From Lysobacter sp. K5869 (GTDB lineage: Bacteria; Pseudomonadota; Gammaproteobacteria; Xanthomonadales; Xanthomonadaceae), in assembly GCF_018847975.1 (NCBI RefSeq), contig NZ_CP072597.1, forward strand, positions 868,001 through 932,000: a DNA stretch of 64,000 nt, in the 5' to 3' direction. The translations under genes were made by a program, and so were the position numbers. Below, piece after piece: positions 1-7,728 of the stretch. A model generated the notes under the pieces. That model was given only the letters and a program-made list of their open reading frames with translations, was not told the origin of the DNA and did not search any database. Within the stretch, counting starts at the first letter, position 1. Each line of letters begins with the position of its first letter.

Positions 1-35
1 GGGCAACTGGCGACTCACTCCTAGAAGGCTGAGTC

Positions 36-272
36 GTGGAAACCAGAGAGTTCCCTTCAAGCCTTCGAGCCGTAAGAGATGACGGCACTGTTGTCACGCT
101 CATACGTATACTGACGATGTCCAGAGCCAACGACTTGGACGAGCACTGGCGCTTTGACCATATCGTGGTGCTGGATATAAGCGGCGTAACGCTACAGATC
201 ACGGCACAGGGGGAGTACCTCAACACCGAGAGCGGTGTCAGGTACAAATCCTCCCAAAGGGGAGCGCCTTGA
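36..272 (+). CDS. Small hypothetical protein, 78 aa
   Basis: The reading frame opens with GTG at 36, a few bases after an AAGG-like purine run, and ends at 272. The product is a soluble, mixed-charge protein with a plausible globular composition: alternating hydrophobic strands in the middle and a tail holding GEYLNTESG. I do not recognise the family. The reading frame looks more protein-like than the overlapping frames, which are rich in Arg, Ser and Pro. It lies at the very edge of the window inside the accessory island, so its upstream partner genes are not visible. It could also be a chance frame; confidence is limited. Confidence 0.4.
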   Translation: METREFPSSLRAVRDDGTVVTLIRILTMSRANDLDEHWRFDHIVVLDISGVTLQITAQGEYLNTESGVRYKSSQRGAP

Positions 273-327
273 GGTCACCTGTGTCGCCGAGAGCTCGTTG
301 CGCAATGAAGAACCAACTCGCCTAGGG

Positions 328-702
328 CTAGCTGCGCCGCATTCTGCTAAGGCGCCGCTCCGCCCAATTCAGTCTCGGGGCGGGGTTCAACACCTCAGGC
401 TCGGTATTAGCGGCAAGCGCTTTAAGGCGGATAGACGCGTAGCAACCATTCCCAAGCAAGTCGAAGCGACCGGAAGGGTTTTTCATGATCGCTTCCCTAC
501 TAACAAAAGTCTCCCGCCCTGCCAATGGAGGGCGCAGCGAACTGCAGAGCGCAACGGCCAGCTTCAACTTACTGGTGCCACTCCTACACCAAGGATGCCC
601 TGGAACCAAGCGACTCACCATCGCCGTGTCCAGCTCAACGACGACTTCCGTTTCACTCACGGATTCGCAGCGCCCGATAGCAATGTCGAAGCTCTTTTGC
701 AT
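328..702 (-). CDS. Hypothetical protein, 124 aa, coupled to upstream small ORF
   Basis: The ATG at 702 is preceded by a GAGGG motif at good spacing, and the stop of the small gene upstream (710-979) lies just eight bases away, an arrangement expected of translationally coupled genes. The protein starts with a plausible strand-rich segment (residues 1-35); the remainder is less convincing. No family is recognised. The island here is AT-richer than the flanking chromosome. The C-terminal part is rich in Arg and Ala and could be a read-through extension of a broken gene. Confidence 0.3.
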   Translation of the reverse strand: MQKSFDIAIGRCESVSETEVVVELDTAMVSRLVPGHPWCRSGTSKLKLAVALCSSLRPPLAGRETFVSREAIMKNPSGRFDLLGNGCYASIRLKALAANTEPEVLNPAPRLNWAERRLSRMRRS

Positions 703-709
703 GAAACCC

Positions 710-979
710 TCAGCGGGCTATCGCGGAAATCTTGCTGTTCAATCGCGCCTCTAACATCAAATGGCGCAGCCGTGACTCGACCAACGGGAGCCCCGCGAGG
801 CGTGGCGATGCGCGCAAGGAATAGACGGGTGTCCTCTGCCCAAGAACGGTTCGACTGCTGCGCTGAACCGAAACATTCGTTGAACCACAGGCGCGCATCC
901 ACAGTGCGCGCAGCGCTTCCGGGCCGATGGTTTGATCGATCGGAAGAGTGAACTGGAACCATTCGACATGATGTTCCAT
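710..979 (-). CDS. Hypothetical protein, 89 aa
   Basis: The ATG at 979 follows a GGTGGAG motif with about five bases of spacing, which favours this start over the one 14 codons upstream. The product starts MEHHVEWFQFTLPID and has a short amphipathic C-terminus; no family is recognised. Its stop sits directly before the ribosome-binding site of the next minus-strand ORF (328-702), suggesting a two-gene unit. Codon use alone does not separate it clearly from chance frames. Confidence 0.3.
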   Translation of the reverse strand: MEHHVEWFQFTLPIDQTIGPEALRALWMRACGSTNVSVQRSSRTVLGQRTPVYSLRASPRLAGLPLVESRLRHLMLEARLNSKISAIAR

Positions 980-1650
980 GGCGCTCCACCATCTTTGTTG
1001 AGCACTCAGTATGCACGGCAACGTTCGAATTCACTTAAAAACAACTAATAAATAAAAAGCTGGCTTAGCTCCGACATTGCGCGTAGGGTGAACGAGCAAA
1101 CATCTGATCGATACCTCTTCGCCCTCGCAGCGCCTGCCGTCCGTCGGCCACCCAACTCATTTCGCGATATCCGACCATATAGGGCGGCGCATTGGCGCAG
1201 ACTCGGGCTTCGTCGACTTTCCCTATGGCATTCAAACATGCACTCGCCTCCCTGCGCTCGAAGTCGCGGCGGTCTGACGTACTGGGCACTGCATTTCCGA
1301 GAGGCATGCTTCTATAGCCCGGGCCTGCGCTTCAGCGATTACGCGCCGGCGATCTATGTGGGCATCTCTGAATTCATCGCATCACCAACCACCCCATTCG
1401 AGCACTCGCTACCGCGGTTGCGCGCGAGGTATCGGAGTGTACGGGGGAATTCCCCACTGGCCTGGGAAGGCGCCATCCCCGTGATTTGGGCCGCTTGGGA
1501 GCGCGCCAGCAGAATCGAGACTCGCTGCCTCCACTAATCATTCAGCGCATGCGAACGAATGGCTGGTGCGAACCTGTTTCGGCTGAACGGTTTATGCCGC
1601 CATTGAGACCCGCGCGTCGCCACGACGGAACGTAGCGCCAGCATCGTCAA
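980..1650. other. Region without a convincing gene
   Basis: Several overlapping frames exist on both strands, but none has a believable start, composition or recognisable motif. A short AT-rich stretch near 1034-1064 could hold a promoter for the minus-strand ORFs at 328-979. The region ends where the first copy of the island repeat begins. Confidence 0.4.
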
Positions 1651-1720
1651 ACCGCGCTTGCCGGCACCCGAGATTGCGCGTAGCGTCCACCAGATCCACA
1701 TGTTTCGGGCGCCCGCATCG

Positions 1721-1984
1721 ATGAAAGCGCTGTCCCAGGCCAGCTTGGCCGTGCTTTCTCGCGCCGGCGTCGGCGCCGTGCGCGGCTACAGCTTGCGGGG
1801 TCACGCTGATGGCTATGTCCTCTCGGTACAGGACGGCCTGCCCGAAGCCGTGCAAAGCGCCAAACACAGCGGCGGCCGCCAATTTGCCCGCCTGGACGCC
1901 GCCCTCGCGCTGCTACGGATCCTACGCGTGGCAGCGGTCGAGGTACGCGTGATGGAAGCCACCGGGCCGTCTCCATGGCCCTAG
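1721..1984 (+). pseudogene. ParC-like partition-associated protein, truncated copy A
   Basis: The 87-residue product begins MKALSQ and carries the pattern LSRAG..AVRGYSL.GHADGYVLSV.DGL, then FARLDAALALLR. This matches, by family memory, the small ParC-type partition-associated proteins found on plasmids and integrative elements, where an N-terminal RAGAVR motif and a FARLD motif recur. Relative to copy C (7729-8094) it stops about 34 residues early; the missing tail (LDRLHAEA) is found in another frame just downstream, so this copy is frameshifted. It probably does not encode a working protein. Confidence 0.6.
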
Positions 1985-2064
1985 CGCCGCGGACGCCAGT
2001 CGCCCAAGCCACGCTGGACCGCCTGCACGCCGAGGCCGCGGCCCCCACCCCTGAGCTCGCCGTG

Positions 2065-2277
2065 ATGCCGCTATCGATCCGTCGCGCCAAGGCGCGCGCC
2101 GCCGCCCTGCTCGACGCCCTTGAGGTCGACGAGAGCTGGGACGCCCACGACGCCGAGCGCGCGTTCAATTTTGAGCGCCACTCGGGCGCACCGGTGACCC
2201 GGGCGCCGCGGGGTTTGCGTGCTCAGCCTAACCGCTGGGTACACGGAGAGGGGGGCACCGGGCATTCGTCGCCCTAG
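2065..2277 (+). pseudogene. Cassette partner protein, degraded copy A
   Basis: The frame starts MPLSIRRAKARAAALLDALE and matches the intact 82-residue partners at 8103-8351 and 10448-10696 for about 40 residues (to AERAFNFERH), after which the sequence diverges into a Gly/Pro/Arg tail. The family is unknown to me. The conserved WDAHDAERAFNFERHW segment suggests a short helical protein. The frame is open upstream into the displaced tail of the ParC-like gene, consistent with decay by small deletions. Confidence 0.55.
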
Positions 2278-2517
2278 CTGTTCCAGCCACGACAGTAGCC
2301 CTCCTGCGCGCTCGTTATGTCGGTATGTTGTCGAGGGGAGTTGTAACCGGAGTTGCCTGCGGGCCCTTCGGCGAAGCGCTTGAGGTGCCGTGCCCCTCAC
2401 CGTAGCCGAGGGCTTGATGCTGGCCGAGGCCCATATCGCCAACTGGCGCGCTCATGATGCGCCGAACGACACACCTCTGCGCTAGACGCAAAGTCCTATT
2501 CCGACTGGAATTGGCAG

Positions 2518-3057
2518 TCAAATCACTTTGTTGCCAGTGCCCTGATCGTCCAGTTGCGGCTCGTTGTCGGTGTTGACCGAATTGCCCTGGCCCTTGAACG
2601 TCACCTGACGATAGTTGCGTCCCAGCAGCGTGTTTCGATCACCGGCGATGGTAGCGTGCCCCACCTCGGTCATGTTGTAGGTGTTGTCCGAGCCGATCGC
2701 TTCCAGCGTCTCGACCTTCTCGTTGAGCACGGTGACCTTGGTGCCCTCAACGCGGATCGATTGGGCGTGGTCGACGTTGACCGATCCGTTCGATCCCGTG
2801 ACGACCACCGCGCCGCATTGGCCGTTGAGCACCGTCTCGAAGTCGTTCTTGGTGATCCGCACGTTCGACCCCTGGCTGCAGGTGGCGCCGCTGGCGGGGT
2901 CCACGAGTTCGTTGGACACCACGGCACCAAGGCCCCCACCCGCGCCATCGGTGCACGCGATCGCGGCGAAGCACAAGGCCGACAGGGCTAGCAGCCTCGT
3001 GTAGCACCGCAGGTAATCGGCGCTCGCGCCGTTTTGTTGTTGGATGTGAACCATCAT
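2518..3057 (-). CDS. DUF3060-like lipoprotein, 179 aa
   Basis: The ATG at 3057 follows AAGGA with good spacing and is preferred to the GTG at 3090, which overlaps the H-NS stop. The N-terminus has a hydrophobic stretch ending in a lipobox-like AAIAC (cysteine about 35 residues in), indicating an exported, probably lipid-anchored protein. The mature part is a series of short strands with repeated N-G-x-V/I-x-V patterns (TGSNGSVNV, GSDNTYNM, GDRNTLLG), as in the beta-helical DUF3060 family. Function is unknown. It is co-directional with and immediately downstream of the H-NS-like gene, so the two are likely co-transcribed. Confidence 0.7.
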   Translation of the reverse strand: MMVHIQQQNGASADYLRCYTRLLALSALCFAAIACTDGAGGGLGAVVSNELVDPASGATCSQGSNVRITKNDFETVLNGQCGAVVVTGSNGSVNVDHAQSIRVEGTKVTVLNEKVETLEAIGSDNTYNMTEVGHATIAGDRNTLLGRNYRQVTFKGQGNSVNTDNEPQLDDQGTGNKVI

Positions 3058-3086
3058 CGAAGCGTCCTTGTTTGGAAACGAGTGGA

Positions 3087-3593
3087 TCACTGGCCGGCCG
3101 CCTTTTCTCCAGGCCTCTTAGCCTTCTTGGTCGCCTTCTTTCCGGTCTTCTTGGTAGCGCCGCGTGAGGCTTTCGTCGACGCTGCGCTAGCGGGGGTCTT
3201 GGAGGATGCGCCGCCGATGGCGGGGAAGCGCCCACCATCGTTGGCCTTGCGCCATGCCTTGCCCTCGGCGCCCTTCTCCCACGCCACGAAGGCGACCGGG
3301 GTTCGACCACGCCCGGTCCAGGTCTCGCCGGTAGGTAGGCGGTACTTGGGCGCCACCTTACCGATCTTTCGAGCACGGGAGGCACGCGCCGGAGCCTTGA
3401 CCGCATCGGCGTCCAACTCGCTTCCGGAGATTTTTGCCAGCTTGCGGCGCTGGGCCGGCGTCAGCACCTTGGCGTATCGCTGAAGAACCTCGATCGCTTT
3501 GGGAACCTCGGAGTCGCGTTTCTCGACCAGCTTCTTCTGGGCTTCCAACTGCTTGATCTCGGCGTCGATCGACTGGAGTGTGGTCAGGGCCAC
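3087..3593 (-). CDS. H-NS family nucleoid-associated protein
   Basis: This 168-residue protein has an N-terminal coiled coil for oligomerisation (residues 1-55) and the H-NS C-terminal DNA-binding core, KYRLPTGETWTGRGRTP, near residues 83-99. A Lys/Ala/Thr-rich basic tail follows (KKTGKKATKKAKR), an AT-hook-like extension longer than in classical H-NS. The start is GTG at 3593, with AGGA upstream. H-NS proteins bind AT-rich DNA and silence transferred genes; being encoded inside an island whose cargo is AT-richer than the chromosome, this copy may silence or tune that cargo. It leads a short minus-strand unit with the DUF3060-like gene. Confidence 0.88.
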   Translation of the reverse strand: MALTTLQSIDAEIKQLEAQKKLVEKRDSEVPKAIEVLQRYAKVLTPAQRRKLAKISGSELDADAVKAPARASRARKIGKVAPKYRLPTGETWTGRGRTPVAFVAWEKGAEGKAWRKANDGGRFPAIGGASSKTPASAASTKASRGATKKTGKKATKKAKRPGEKAAGQ

Positions 3594-3707
3594 CGGGGCA
3601 TCCTATCGGGGGGAAGGCTCGGTTATAGCATCGATCGCGATTTCGCCAAGTCGGTCCCGGACGCGCCTCTCCATTTGAATGACCACGAAATCCTGCTGTA
3701 AACAGCT

Positions 3708-3869
3708 ACGTCCTGTCGGTGTAATACCGCCTGCCCGCGGTCGTGCTCGAGATGCGTCTGGCCGCGGCCGCCACGTCCCAGGCCGCGCCACGCGGCCGGT
3801 TGCCGCGCGATCCCCACGCCTAAGCCGTCCGCATGCCTCTCTCGATTCGCCGTGCCAAGGCGCGCGCCG
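3708..3869 (+). repeat. Island repeat, copy B (remnant)
   Basis: A strongly eroded copy of the ParC-like cassette. The piece beginning gctacgtcctgtcggtg matches the GYVLSV coding segment of copies C and D but then contains an in-frame taa. The segment near 3833 still encodes MPLSIRRAKARAA, the start of the partner protein, before similarity ends abruptly. It lies exactly between the H-NS block and the arsenic operon, as expected if the cassettes mark block junctions. Confidence 0.7.
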
Positions 3870-3938
3870 CTACCTGTCAACTTGGTGGCTGCTCTCTACG
3901 AGCCCCTGGACGATGCAGCCGGCTTGCACGAGTGACTC

Positions 3939-3974
3939 TTGACATGCACTATATTTTGATTATTGTTGAAATAT
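3939..3974 (+). promoter_or_regulatory. arsR promoter with operator dyad overlapping the start codon
   Basis: A consensus -35 TTGACA (3939-3944) is followed after 17 bases by a weak -10 (attgtt, 3962-3967). A dyad, ATATTT (3951-3956) and AAATAT (3969-3974), straddles the -10 and runs into the arsR ATG at 3973, a fitting ArsR operator. No Shine-Dalgarno sequence precedes the ATG, and transcription would begin at or within a few bases of it, so the message may be leaderless. Confidence 0.6.
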
Positions 3975-4302
3975 GGAAACTAAAATTGCTGTCCCCCTCC
4001 TCGCCGCCCTCGCCCAGGACACGCGACTTTCGGTGTTCCGCCTGCTGGTCGAGCAAGGCCCCGAGGGGTTGCCCGCCGGACAGATTGCCGAACGTTTGGA
4101 CATCAGTCCGGCGACGTTGTCGTTCCACTTGAAGGAACTAACGCATGCCGGGCTGACGCTGTCACGACAGGAAGGACGCTTCGTCATCTACTCCGCCCAC
4201 TACGAGACGATGAACGGTTTGCTGTCGTTCCTGACCGAGAACTGCTGCGCCGGCTCGCCCTGCGACAACGCGGCGCCGAGTTGCACGCCGACCAAGCGAT
4301 AA
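3973..4302 (+). CDS. arsR: ArsR-family arsenite-responsive repressor
   Basis: The 109-residue winged-helix protein has the ArsR core (AALAQDTRLSVFRLLVEQG) and the recognition region SPATLSFHLKELTHAGL. A Cys-rich C-terminus (CCAGSPC) near residues 90-96 supplies thiols for As(III) binding, resembling the C-terminal-cysteine ArsR variants rather than the ELCVCDL type of E. coli, whose motif lies in the DNA-binding helix. It is the first gene of the operon and presumably represses it through the dyad overlapping its own start codon, releasing DNA when As(III) binds. Confidence 0.93.
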   Translation: METKIAVPLLAALAQDTRLSVFRLLVEQGPEGLPAGQIAERLDISPATLSFHLKELTHAGLTLSRQEGRFVIYSAHYETMNGLLSFLTENCCAGSPCDNAAPSCTPTKR

Positions 4303-4311
4303 GGAATCACT

Positions 4312-4359
4312 ATGAAACGCTCGCACCTGTGCGTCTCCATCCCGGACTTCAGCGCTTGA
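4312..4359 (+). pseudogene. Remnant of arsI/cadI N-terminus (15 codons)
   Basis: An AAGGA ribosome-binding site precedes ATG at 4312, and the 15-codon frame MKRSHLCVSIPDFSA ends in TGA. This closely resembles the first residues of ArsI/CadI-type C-As lyases and related glyoxalase-fold proteins, which begin MKRxHVxVxVxDLxAS. The rest of that gene is absent; the sequence passes directly into arsN coding sequence in another frame. I infer a deletion that removed arsI and joined its start to arsN. The tiny frame may now act as a leader peptide coupling ribosomes to arsN. Confidence 0.6.
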
Positions 4360-4796
4360 TTCCTATCCGACCCGCGACCCCGGCGGATCACGTAGCCGTG
4401 CAGGCGCTACTGGCCGCCTCGTTGCTCTCGCTCCAGGACTCCGAGGCCGACCCGATCGACTTCCTCGTGGCCGAGCAGGACGGAACCCTGCTGGGTGTGG
4501 TCGCAGTGCAAGCGTGCGGCGACACAGGCTTGCTACGTTCCCTCGCCGTCGGCACGAACCTCCGGGGTAGCGGATTAGGCAAAGCACTCGTAGAGCGCGC
4601 TGAGATGCATGCCCGCGCCCGCGGCCTGGTGCGGCTGGTCTTGCTGACGGAAACCGCGTCTGCCTTCTTCTCACGATGCGGTTACGTTCCGACCGAACGC
4701 GGCGACACACCAGTGCAAATCCAGTCCACAGCGCAGTTCCGCTCGTTGTGCCCCGCCACCGCCTCCTGCTGGAGCAAATTCCTCGGCCCGCCATGA
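4356..4796 (+). CDS. arsN: ArsN-like GNAT N-acetyltransferase
   Basis: A GNAT-fold acetyltransferase of about 146 residues, typical of the ArsN2 type found in ars operons, which detoxify organoarsenicals such as methylarsenite or glufosinate-like arsinothricin. The N-terminal IRPATPADHVAVQALL and the acetyl-CoA loop LRGSGLGKALV (near residue 80) are clear; the C-terminus FRSLCPATASC is also typical. The start is uncertain: the frame is open back to a TTG at 4281, but the conserved protein begins around a TTG at 4356 that overlaps the TGA of the arsI remnant as TTGA, suggesting translational re-initiation. Its stop overlaps the next gene as ATGA. Confidence 0.82.
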   Translation: MIPIRPATPADHVAVQALLAASLLSLQDSEADPIDFLVAEQDGTLLGVVAVQACGDTGLLRSLAVGTNLRGSGLGKALVERAEMHARARGLVRLVLLTETASAFFSRCGYVPTERGDTPVQIQSTAQFRSLCPATASCWSKFLGPP

Positions 4797-5287
4797 GCCC
4801 CCGTCACTACAACATCCTATTTCTATGCACCGGCAACAGCGCCCGCAGCATCCTCGCCGAGGGCTTGGTCACTCACCTCTCCGGCGGACGCTTCCAGGGC
4901 TACAGTGCAGGCAGCCAGCCGATCGGACACGTAAATCCGCTGGCGCTCGAAACACTGCGCAACTTCGGATGCGCGACGGAAGGATTCTCGAGTAAGAGTT
5001 GGGACGTGTTTGCCAGCGCTGATGCGCCGGCCATGGATTTCATCATCACAGTCTGCGACAACGCCGCGGGCGAAGCCTGCCCGCTGTGGCCGGGTAAGCC
5101 GGTGTCGACGCATTGGGGCGTACCCGATCCGGCCAGTGTCGATGGCCCTGAGGAGAAGCGGCGTAAGGCCTTCATGGATGCGGCATTGACGCTTAGACGG
5201 CGCATCGAGCTGTTCCTATCGCTGCCGCTGCACCGACTCGACGCCATGTCGCTGCAGCAAGAGCTGCGCGACATCGGCCATCGGTGA
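4793..5287 (+). CDS. arsC: Arsenate reductase, LMW-phosphatase type
   Basis: The 164-residue protein has the phosphatase-like P-loop LFLCTGNSARS near residues 10-20, whose Cys attacks arsenate, and a Cys-bearing segment VCDNAAGEACPLWPG (near 85-99) that holds the resolving cysteines. This is the thioredoxin- or mycothiol-linked ArsC class related to low-molecular-weight protein tyrosine phosphatases. It reduces As(V) to As(III) for export by the ACR3 pump encoded next. The ATG overlaps the arsN stop by four bases. A second, unrelated arsenate reductase follows at 6391. Confidence 0.92.
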   Translation: MSPRHYNILFLCTGNSARSILAEGLVTHLSGGRFQGYSAGSQPIGHVNPLALETLRNFGCATEGFSSKSWDVFASADAPAMDFIITVCDNAAGEACPLWPGKPVSTHWGVPDPASVDGPEEKRRKAFMDAALTLRRRIELFLSLPLHRLDAMSLQQELRDIGHR

Positions 5288-5296
5288 GAAGGGGCT

Positions 5297-6376
5297 ATGG
5301 TCACGATAAGCGAAACCACCGGTCAAGCTGCGGCCGCCCCCGTCATGAGCGTGTTCGAGCGATACCTGAGCGTGTGGGTCGCTTTGTGCATCGTTGTCGG
5401 CATCGCGCTAGGCCAAGTCGCACCGGCTGCATTCCAGGCCATAGGCCGACTCGAGATTGCACAGGTCAATCTTCCAGTGGGCGCGCTGATCTGGGTGATG
5501 ATCGTGCCCATGCTGCTCAAGGTGGATTTTTCCTCATTGGGTCAGGTGCGTCAGCACTGGCGCGGGATAGGTGTCACGTTGTTCGTCAACTGGGCGGTCA
5601 AGCCGTTTTCGATGGCGCTGCTGGCATGGATCTTTATCCGGCATCTCTTTGCCGGGTGGCTGCCGGCCAGCCAACTCGATAGCTACATCGCGGGGCTGAT
5701 CCTCCTGGCCGCAGCCCCGTGCACGGCGATGGTCTTTGTCTGGAGCCGGCTTACCGGCGGCAATCCGGTGTTCACGCTCTCGCAGGTGGCGCTCAACGAC
5801 ACCATCATGGTGTTCGCCTTCGCCCCTATCGTCGGCCTGCTGCTGGGCCTTTCGTCGATCACCGTACCGTGGGATACGTTGCTGACCTCGGTGTTGCTCT
5901 ACATCGTCATACCGGTAATTCTCGCCCAACTCTGGCGCCGATCATTGCTGCAGCGAGGCCGTGCGACCTTCGAACAGGCCCTGAAGCACCTCGGCCCGCT
6001 GTCCATTGCAGCGCTGTTGCTGACGCTGGTGTTGCTGTTCGCGTTCCAAGGCGAGGCCATCCTTCGACAGCCGCTGGTGATCGCGCTGTTGGCAGTGCCC
6101 ATCCTTATCCAGGTGCTCTTCAATTCCGGCCTGGCCTACTGGCTCAACCGCCAAGTCGGCGAACAGCACAGCATCGCCGGCCCCTCGGCGCTGATCGGCG
6201 CGAGCAATTTCTTTGAGCTCGCCGTGGCGGCCGCCATCAGCCTGTTCGGCTTCCAATCCGGCGCGGCCTTGGCCACCGTGGTCGGCGTATTGATCGAGGT
6301 ACCGGTCATGCTGCTGGTCGTTCGCGTGGTCAACCGATCGCGCGGCTGGTATGACCGCAGCGCCCTCACAACGTAA
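5297..6376 (+). CDS. acr3: ACR3-family arsenite efflux permease
   Basis: A 359-residue inner-membrane protein with about ten hydrophobic segments and ACR3 hallmarks: the first membrane helix SVWVALCIVVGIALGQ, WVMIVPMLLKVDF, and the conserved AAPCTAMVFVWS segment containing the Cys needed for As(III) transport, plus ALIGASNFFELAVA. The start at 5297 has a strong AGAAGGGGCT site just upstream. It exports arsenite made by the two reductases. It lies nine bases after arsC and in the same operon. Confidence 0.95.
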   Translation: MVTISETTGQAAAAPVMSVFERYLSVWVALCIVVGIALGQVAPAAFQAIGRLEIAQVNLPVGALIWVMIVPMLLKVDFSSLGQVRQHWRGIGVTLFVNWAVKPFSMALLAWIFIRHLFAGWLPASQLDSYIAGLILLAAAPCTAMVFVWSRLTGGNPVFTLSQVALNDTIMVFAFAPIVGLLLGLSSITVPWDTLLTSVLLYIVIPVILAQLWRRSLLQRGRATFEQALKHLGPLSIAALLLTLVLLFAFQGEAILRQPLVIALLAVPILIQVLFNSGLAYWLNRQVGEQHSIAGPSALIGASNFFELAVAAAISLFGFQSGAALATVVGVLIEVPVMLLVVRVVNRSRGWYDRSALTT

Positions 6377-6390
6377 CTGGACCCTGCCCC

Positions 6391-6813
6391 GTGAGCGACA
6401 TCACCATCTACCACAACCCCGACTGCGGAACCTCGCGCAACGTACTGGGGTTGATCCGCAACAGTGGCGAGGAACCAACCATCGTCGAGTACCTGAAAAC
6501 GCCACCCAACCGCAGCAGGCTAGAGGCCCTGATCGCTGCAATGGGTCTTCCGGTGCGAGCGGTTCTGCGTGAAAAAGGCACGCCCTTTCTTGAACTCGGC
6601 CTGGACGATCCGACGTGGAGCGACGAGCAATTGATCGATTTCATGCTCCAGCATCCCATCCTCATCAACCGCCCCATCGTGGTCACGCCACTGGGCACGC
6701 GCTTATGCCGTCCGTCGGAAGCGGTGCTTGACATCCTGCCGCAGTCGCAACAAGGCGCGTTCAGCAAAGAAGACGGCGAGGTGGTGGTGAACGCGGAGGG
6801 TCGACGTGTTTGA
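6391..6813 (+). CDS. arsC: Arsenate reductase, glutaredoxin-dependent type
   Basis: The 140-residue protein begins at GTG 6391 and has the ArsC/Spx-family N-terminus [16 protein letters not shown], with the single catalytic Cys at residue 12, and the conserved [16 protein letters not shown] near residues 93-108 whose arginines bind arsenate. It is the E. coli ArsC type, using glutathione and glutaredoxin, and is unrelated to the phosphatase-type reductase at 4793. Having both redox systems in one operon suggests redundancy or assembly from two sources. It overlaps arsH by eight bases. Confidence 0.93.
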   Translation: MSDITIYHNPDCGTSRNVLGLIRNSGEEPTIVEYLKTPPNRSRLEALIAAMGLPVRAVLREKGTPFLELGLDDPTWSDEQLIDFMLQHPILINRPIVVTPLGTRLCRPSEAVLDILPQSQQGAFSKEDGEVVVNAEGRRV

Positions 6814-7528
6814 GCCCCGCATCGACTTGCCGAACATCGACCCCGCGCTGTTTCCGCAGCCGGAGATCGAACGCCTGCTCTCGTCCGATCGTCCCGTCCA
6901 CGCCCCCCGCTTCCTGCTGCTCTACGGTTCGTTGCGCGAACGCTCCTACAGCCGCTTAGCCGCTGAGGAAGCAGGGCGCATCCTGCGCGCGCTCGGCGGC
7001 GACATACGGATGTTCAATCCCTCCGGCTTGCCGCTGGTGGACGATGCGCCTGGCGATCACCCCAAGGTCCGGGAACTGCACCAACTGGTGCAATGGGCCG
7101 AGGGCATGGTGTGGAGTTCGCCGGAGCGCCACGGCGCCATGACCGGCCTGATGAAGACGCAGATCGATTGGATCCCGCTGTCGGTCGGCTCGGTACGGCC
7201 GACCCAGGGCAAGACGCTGGCGGTCATGCAGGTGTCCGGCGGCTCCCAGTCCTTCAACGCGGTCAACCAAATGCGCGTATTGGGCCGCTGGATGCGGATG
7301 CTGACCATTCCTAACCAGTCGTCGGTCGCGAAGGCCTATCAGGAGTTCGACGACGCCGGGCACATGCGGCCATCCGCCTACTACGACCGCATCGTGGACG
7401 TGATGGAAGAGCTGATGAAGTTCACACTGCTCACGCGCGGCGTTACGCCCTACTTGGTGGATCGTTACAGCGAACGAAAGGAGAGCGCCGAGGCACTGAG
7501 CAAGCGCATGCAGCAAGAGGCCCTTTAG
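6806..7528 (+). CDS. arsH: ArsH NADPH-dependent FMN oxidoreductase
   Basis: The 240-residue flavodoxin-like protein has the FMN-binding loop [14 protein letters not shown] near residues 38-51, [21 protein letters not shown] near 108-128, and [15 protein letters not shown], all typical of ArsH. ArsH oxidises trivalent organoarsenicals to less toxic pentavalent forms. The start is GTG at 6806, overlapping the upstream arsC. It closes the operon, after which the third copy of the island repeat begins. Confidence 0.93.
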   Translation: MFEPRIDLPNIDPALFPQPEIERLLSSDRPVHAPRFLLLYGSLRERSYSRLAAEEAGRILRALGGDIRMFNPSGLPLVDDAPGDHPKVRELHQLVQWAEGMVWSSPERHGAMTGLMKTQIDWIPLSVGSVRPTQGKTLAVMQVSGGSQSFNAVNQMRVLGRWMRMLTIPNQSSVAKAYQEFDDAGHMRPSAYYDRIVDVMEELMKFTLLTRGVTPYLVDRYSERKESAEALSKRMQQEAL

Positions 7529-7728
7529 CGGGTGGCTTCGCTTGAGCGGTGTAAGGTCTCAGCCAGCGTCTTGCCACGGCCCCGAGCCGGTAGACCAGCA
7601 CGATCTGCGCCGCGGCGACTGCATGGAATCTGACGTTATGTCCGCCCCCGCCCCCGAAACCGCGCTTGCCGGCGCCCACAGCCAAGCGTAGCGCCTCCCG
7701 AACCATTCCGTGTCGGGCGCCCGCGGCG

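Larger units (their letters stand above)
1651..2277 (+). repeat. Island repeat, copy A (decayed ParC-like cassette)
   Basis: This is the first of four related segments (others at about 3708-3869, 7658-8351 and 10082-10696). Copies A and C share similarity beginning about 70 bases before the MKALSQ start codon, at a shared cgcgcttgccggc string, and run through both small genes. Copy A has lost the C-terminal part of the first gene by frameshift or deletion, and the second gene degrades after residue 40. The cassettes lie at cargo-block boundaries. Confidence 0.8.

Noticed and set aside
300..430. Integron attC site within the left island segment
   Set aside because: A GC-rich hairpin (ccgccc/gggcgg) exists, but I found no paired core sites of the RYYYAAC/GTTRRRY kind, nor an integrase.
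1088..1537. A 149-codon plus-strand frame
   Set aside because: Arg/Ser/Pro-rich, no plausible ribosome-binding site, and overlapped by an equally weak minus-strand frame.
4281..4355. Upstream in-frame extension of arsN from TTG 4281
   Set aside because: It overlaps arsR, lacks a ribosome-binding site, and the conserved GNAT sequence begins after 4356.
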